Assembly: GCA_945903655.1 (NCBI GenBank)
Contig: CAMDOY010000111.1
Span: forward strand, 1-9,780
Source of the DNA: Rhizobium sp. Q54
GTDB taxonomy: Bacteria; Pseudomonadota; Alphaproteobacteria; Rhizobiales; Beijerinckiaceae
Direction of reading: 5' to 3'
Length of the DNA: 9,780 bases
Shown here piece after piece: positions 8,663-9,780 of this stretch. Each line of letters starts with the position of its first letter. Positions within the stretch are counted from its first letter, which is position 1. The position numbers and the translations under genes were made by a program. A model generated the notes under the pieces. That model saw only the letters and a list, made by a program, of their open reading frames with translations, was not told the origin of the DNA and made no database searches.

Positions 8663-8667
8663 GGAGG

Positions 8668-9087
8668 TCAGGTCGGGCGGTTCGGGCGGGAGCCCGCAGC
8701 CGCGCGTTTCGGGTCGTTCAATTTCTGCAAGGCCTGCTCAAGCTCTCGGCCCAGCGCGGGGAAATCCATGGTCAGGGCGTCCCGGCGGGCAATGAGCACA
8801 TAATCATGGTCAGGGCGCAACGAAAGGGCCTGACCAAGACGAACCGCCTCACGCAGACGGCGACGGATGCGATTGCGCACAACCGAATTGCCCGTCTTCT
8901 TGGTGACGGTGAAGCCGATCCGGGCGCCGCTCAGCTCATCTGTTTGACGCTTGCGCGCCTGCAACGAGAAAGCGCGCGCAGTCACGCGCGCGCCTTTGGC
9001 GGCTCTCACGAAGTCTGCGCGCTTCTTGAGGCGGCCAGCGCCCTGGGAACAGAGCCGGTCGCCACCCTCAGGCGTTGGACCGGCCAT
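8668..9087 (-). CDS. rnpA: Ribonuclease P protein component
   Basis: Protein subunit of RNase P, which with the catalytic RNA removes 5' leaders from tRNA precursors. Family features are LKKRADFVRA near the start and the RNR-type signature VVRNRIRRRLREAVRL, the basic helix that contacts RNA. With the ATG at 9087 the protein has 139 residues, near the normal size, and a GAGGGG Shine-Dalgarno lies nine bases upstream. The frame is open a further 26 codons, but that would overlap rpmH and those residues are not family-like. The C-terminus has a short Arg/Pro-rich tail. The gene is 34 bases behind rpmH, the conserved bacterial pairing. Confidence 0.95.
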   Translation of the reverse strand: MAGPTPEGGDRLCSQGAGRLKKRADFVRAAKGARVTARAFSLQARKRQTDELSGARIGFTVTKKTGNSVVRNRIRRRLREAVRLGQALSLRPDHDYVLIARRDALTMDFPALGRELEQALQKLNDPKRAAAGSRPNRPT

Positions 9088-9121
9088 GGACGCAGCCCCT
9101 CGCTCGCAAGTCCTGACCGGT

Positions 9122-9256
9122 TCAGGCCGACAGCTTCTTGCGGCCACGCGCACGGCGGGCTGCAATCACGCGACGACCGCCGACCGTGGCCATGCGGGAG
9201 CGAAAACCATGGCGGCGCTTGCGCACGAGTTTGCTGGGCTGATAAGTCCGCTTCAC
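9122..9256 (-). CDS. rpmH: 50S ribosomal protein L34
   Basis: A 44-residue, highly basic protein of the large ribosomal subunit, immediately recognised by KRTYQPSKLVRKRRHGFRSR and the RRARGRKKLSA end. The canonical start residue is encoded by GTG at 9256, with GGAG eight bases upstream (CCGGAGCATACCC before GTG). The reading frame is open upstream to 9394 but that part is the mRNA leader and not protein-like. It is the first gene of the cluster running to argB. Confidence 0.98.
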   Translation of the reverse strand: MKRTYQPSKLVRKRRHGFRSRMATVGGRRVIAARRARGRKKLSA

Positions 9257-9320
9257 GGGTATGCTCCGGTTGCATGGGGACAGCGGGCGCCTGTTGGCGA
9301 GCCGCAGACCGTCCCGAGAG

Positions 9321-9345
9321 AAAAATGAGGCCTGTCCGTCAGACC
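9321..9345 (-). terminator. Terminator-like hairpin in the rpmH leader
   Basis: On the minus strand GGTCTG (9345-9340), five-base loop, CAGGCC (9334-9329) can form a 6-bp stem including one G-U pair, followed by TCATTTTTCTC. It lies about 60 bases into the predicted leader and 65 bases before the rpmH start, so it could act as an attenuator. The stem is short, so confidence is limited. Confidence 0.35.
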
Positions 9346-9408
9346 GGAAGCCTTGAAGGCGACCAAGCGGACGGGCGACTTCGGCGAGAGCCAAAATCTG
9401 ATGCGCGC

Positions 9409-9438
9409 CTTATAGGGGCAAGGACGCACGGGAGTCAA
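9409..9438 (-). promoter_or_regulatory. rpmH promoter, sigma70-type
   Basis: TTGACT (9438-9433) and TATAAG (9414-9409) on the minus strand match the -35 and -10 consensus at five of six bases each, with an 18-base spacer. Transcription would start near 9402, giving a leader of about 145 bases. It is the strongest promoter visible in the window, as expected for a ribosomal protein gene. Confidence 0.75.
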
Positions 9439-9480
9439 TGAGCCAACACGCGCCCGCACGGGCTGGGCTCATTGGCTCCC
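9430..9480. repeat. 15-bp inverted repeat over the rpmH -35 region
   Basis: The arms GGGAGTCAATGAGCC (9430-9444) and GGCTCATTGGCTCCC (9466-9480) are inverted complements with one mismatch (position 9435 against 9475). The 21-base centre contains its own GCCCG/CGGGC inverted repeat (9452-9463). The left arm includes the -35 box of the rpmH promoter; the right arm carries the near copy TTGGCT pointing towards the divergent gene. This could be an operator, an inverted duplication of promoter sequence, or a cruciform/hairpin element. Confidence 0.8.
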
Positions 9481-9607
9481 TGCGCCCGAGAGATTTTGCC
9501 AGGCATGATGGCGAAGGGGATGCGTTGCGGCCCAAGTCAAGGTAAAAGGCCCCATCACAAACCGCTCACGGCTCACCCGGGGCGAGCAGACGGCGGCCAG
9601 GAGCGCC

Positions 9608-9780
9608 ATGGGGCAGCAATCAGAACCAGAGCTCGCAGAGGCGCAGCCCCAAACCGCAACGGCGGCGGGGCATCGCGTGCGCTTCGGGCTGACCAATCGG
9701 CTGCTCGTCCTGCTGCTCATCTTCATCATGGTGGCGGAAGTTGCGGTCTATATTCCCACCATCGCCAATTTTCGAAACGC
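9608..9780 (+). CDS. N-terminal part of a probable sensor histidine kinase, cut by window edge
   Basis: The 57 visible codons start at ATG 9608, four bases after an AGGAG Shine-Dalgarno. The first 25 residues are polar and cytoplasmic-like. They are followed by RFGLTNRLL and a long hydrophobic segment (about residues 31-50, LLVLLLIFIMVAEVAVYIP), then PTIANFRN. This cytoplasmic start, membrane helix with AEVAVYIP, and IANFR resemble the beginning of a family of alphaproteobacterial membrane sensor histidine kinases. The kinase domains are outside the window, so function rests on N-terminal resemblance alone. It is transcribed away from rpmH. Confidence 0.6.
   Translation, partial: MGQQSEPELAEAQPQTATAAGHRVRFGLTNRLLVLLLIFIMVAEVAVYIPTIANFRN

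Larger units (their letters stand above)
9257..9607. other. Intergenic region between rpmH and the divergent kinase-like gene
   Basis: These 351 bases have no gene that I can support. From left to right they hold the rpmH leader with a terminator-like hairpin (9321-9345), the rpmH promoter (9409-9438), a large inverted repeat (9430-9480) and a 5' region for the rightward gene. In the last part I see a short tandem repeat (GCTCACG/GCTCACC, 9564-9577) and an imperfect inverted repeat GCTC..GAGC around CCCGGGG (9571-9587), but no convincing -35/-10 pair for rightward transcription. Confidence 0.6.

Noticed and set aside
9088..9165. N-terminal extension of RnpA by 26 residues
   Set aside because: It would overlap rpmH, and the added residues do not resemble RnpA; ATG at 9087 has a proper Shine-Dalgarno.
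9257..9607. Replication origin near rpmH/rnpA
   Set aside because: rpmH-rnpA flanks oriC in some other bacteria, but I found no DnaA-box cluster (TTATCCACA-like) or AT-rich unwinding region here, and alphaproteobacterial origins usually lie elsewhere.
9481..9607. A rightward promoter for the kinase-like gene using TTGGCT in the right repeat arm as -35
   Set aside because: No acceptable -10 hexamer lies 16-18 bases downstream; the sequence there reads GAGATTTTGCC. The real promoter could not be identified.

Overview
The window is a GC-rich stretch of a bacterial chromosome that reads as an alphaproteobacterium, most likely of the Rhizobiales/Hyphomicrobiales. This rests on the protein sequences (L34, RnpA, YidC, EngB, ArgB, DnaK), the gene order rpmH-rnpA-yidC-engB-argB-HAD phosphatase, and the promoter style. 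The genus cannot be named from sequence alone. Nearly all genes lie on the minus strand, so the layout is easiest to follow from right to left.

Right end (9257-9780): a 351-base intergenic region separates rpmH (leftward) from the start of a membrane-anchored protein, probably a sensor histidine kinase (rightward, cut by the window edge). It holds a strong sigma70-type rpmH promoter, a near-perfect 15-bp inverted repeat whose left arm contains that promoter's -35 box, and a terminator-like hairpin in the rpmH leader.

Housekeeping cluster (9256 down to 4219): rpmH (L34, GTG start), rnpA (RNase P protein), yidC (membrane insertase), engB/yihA (ribosome-assembly GTPase, start overlapping the yidC stop), argB (N-acetylglutamate kinase) and a HAD-family pyrimidine 5'-nucleotidase-like gene (probable TTG start). 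Spacing is short throughout and the genes are probably largely co-transcribed. Small stem-loops lie between rnpA and yidC, between engB and argB, and between argB and the HAD gene; the last is a perfect 12-bp inverted repeat ending at the Shine-Dalgarno sequence.

Middle (4169 to 2601): a two-gene unit with its own candidate promoter encodes an orphan TctC/Bug-type periplasmic solute-binding protein and an OsmC-family protein.

Left end (2600 to 1): dnaK (Hsp70) follows a 285-base intergenic region containing a candidate promoter with an RpoH-like -10 and a leader rich in short hairpins. dnaK ends at a clear intrinsic terminator. It is followed not by dnaJ but by a minimal nucleotidyltransferase (MntA-type antitoxin) whose stop overlaps by 4 bases the start of another ORF cut by the edge, probably the HepT/HEPN toxin partner.

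Most of the window is ordinary core genome. I do not see a clearly new biological system. The points most worth a second look are the inverted repeat over the rpmH promoter, the hairpin abutting the HAD ribosome-binding site, the structured dnaK leader, and the toxin-antitoxin pair directly behind dnaK.
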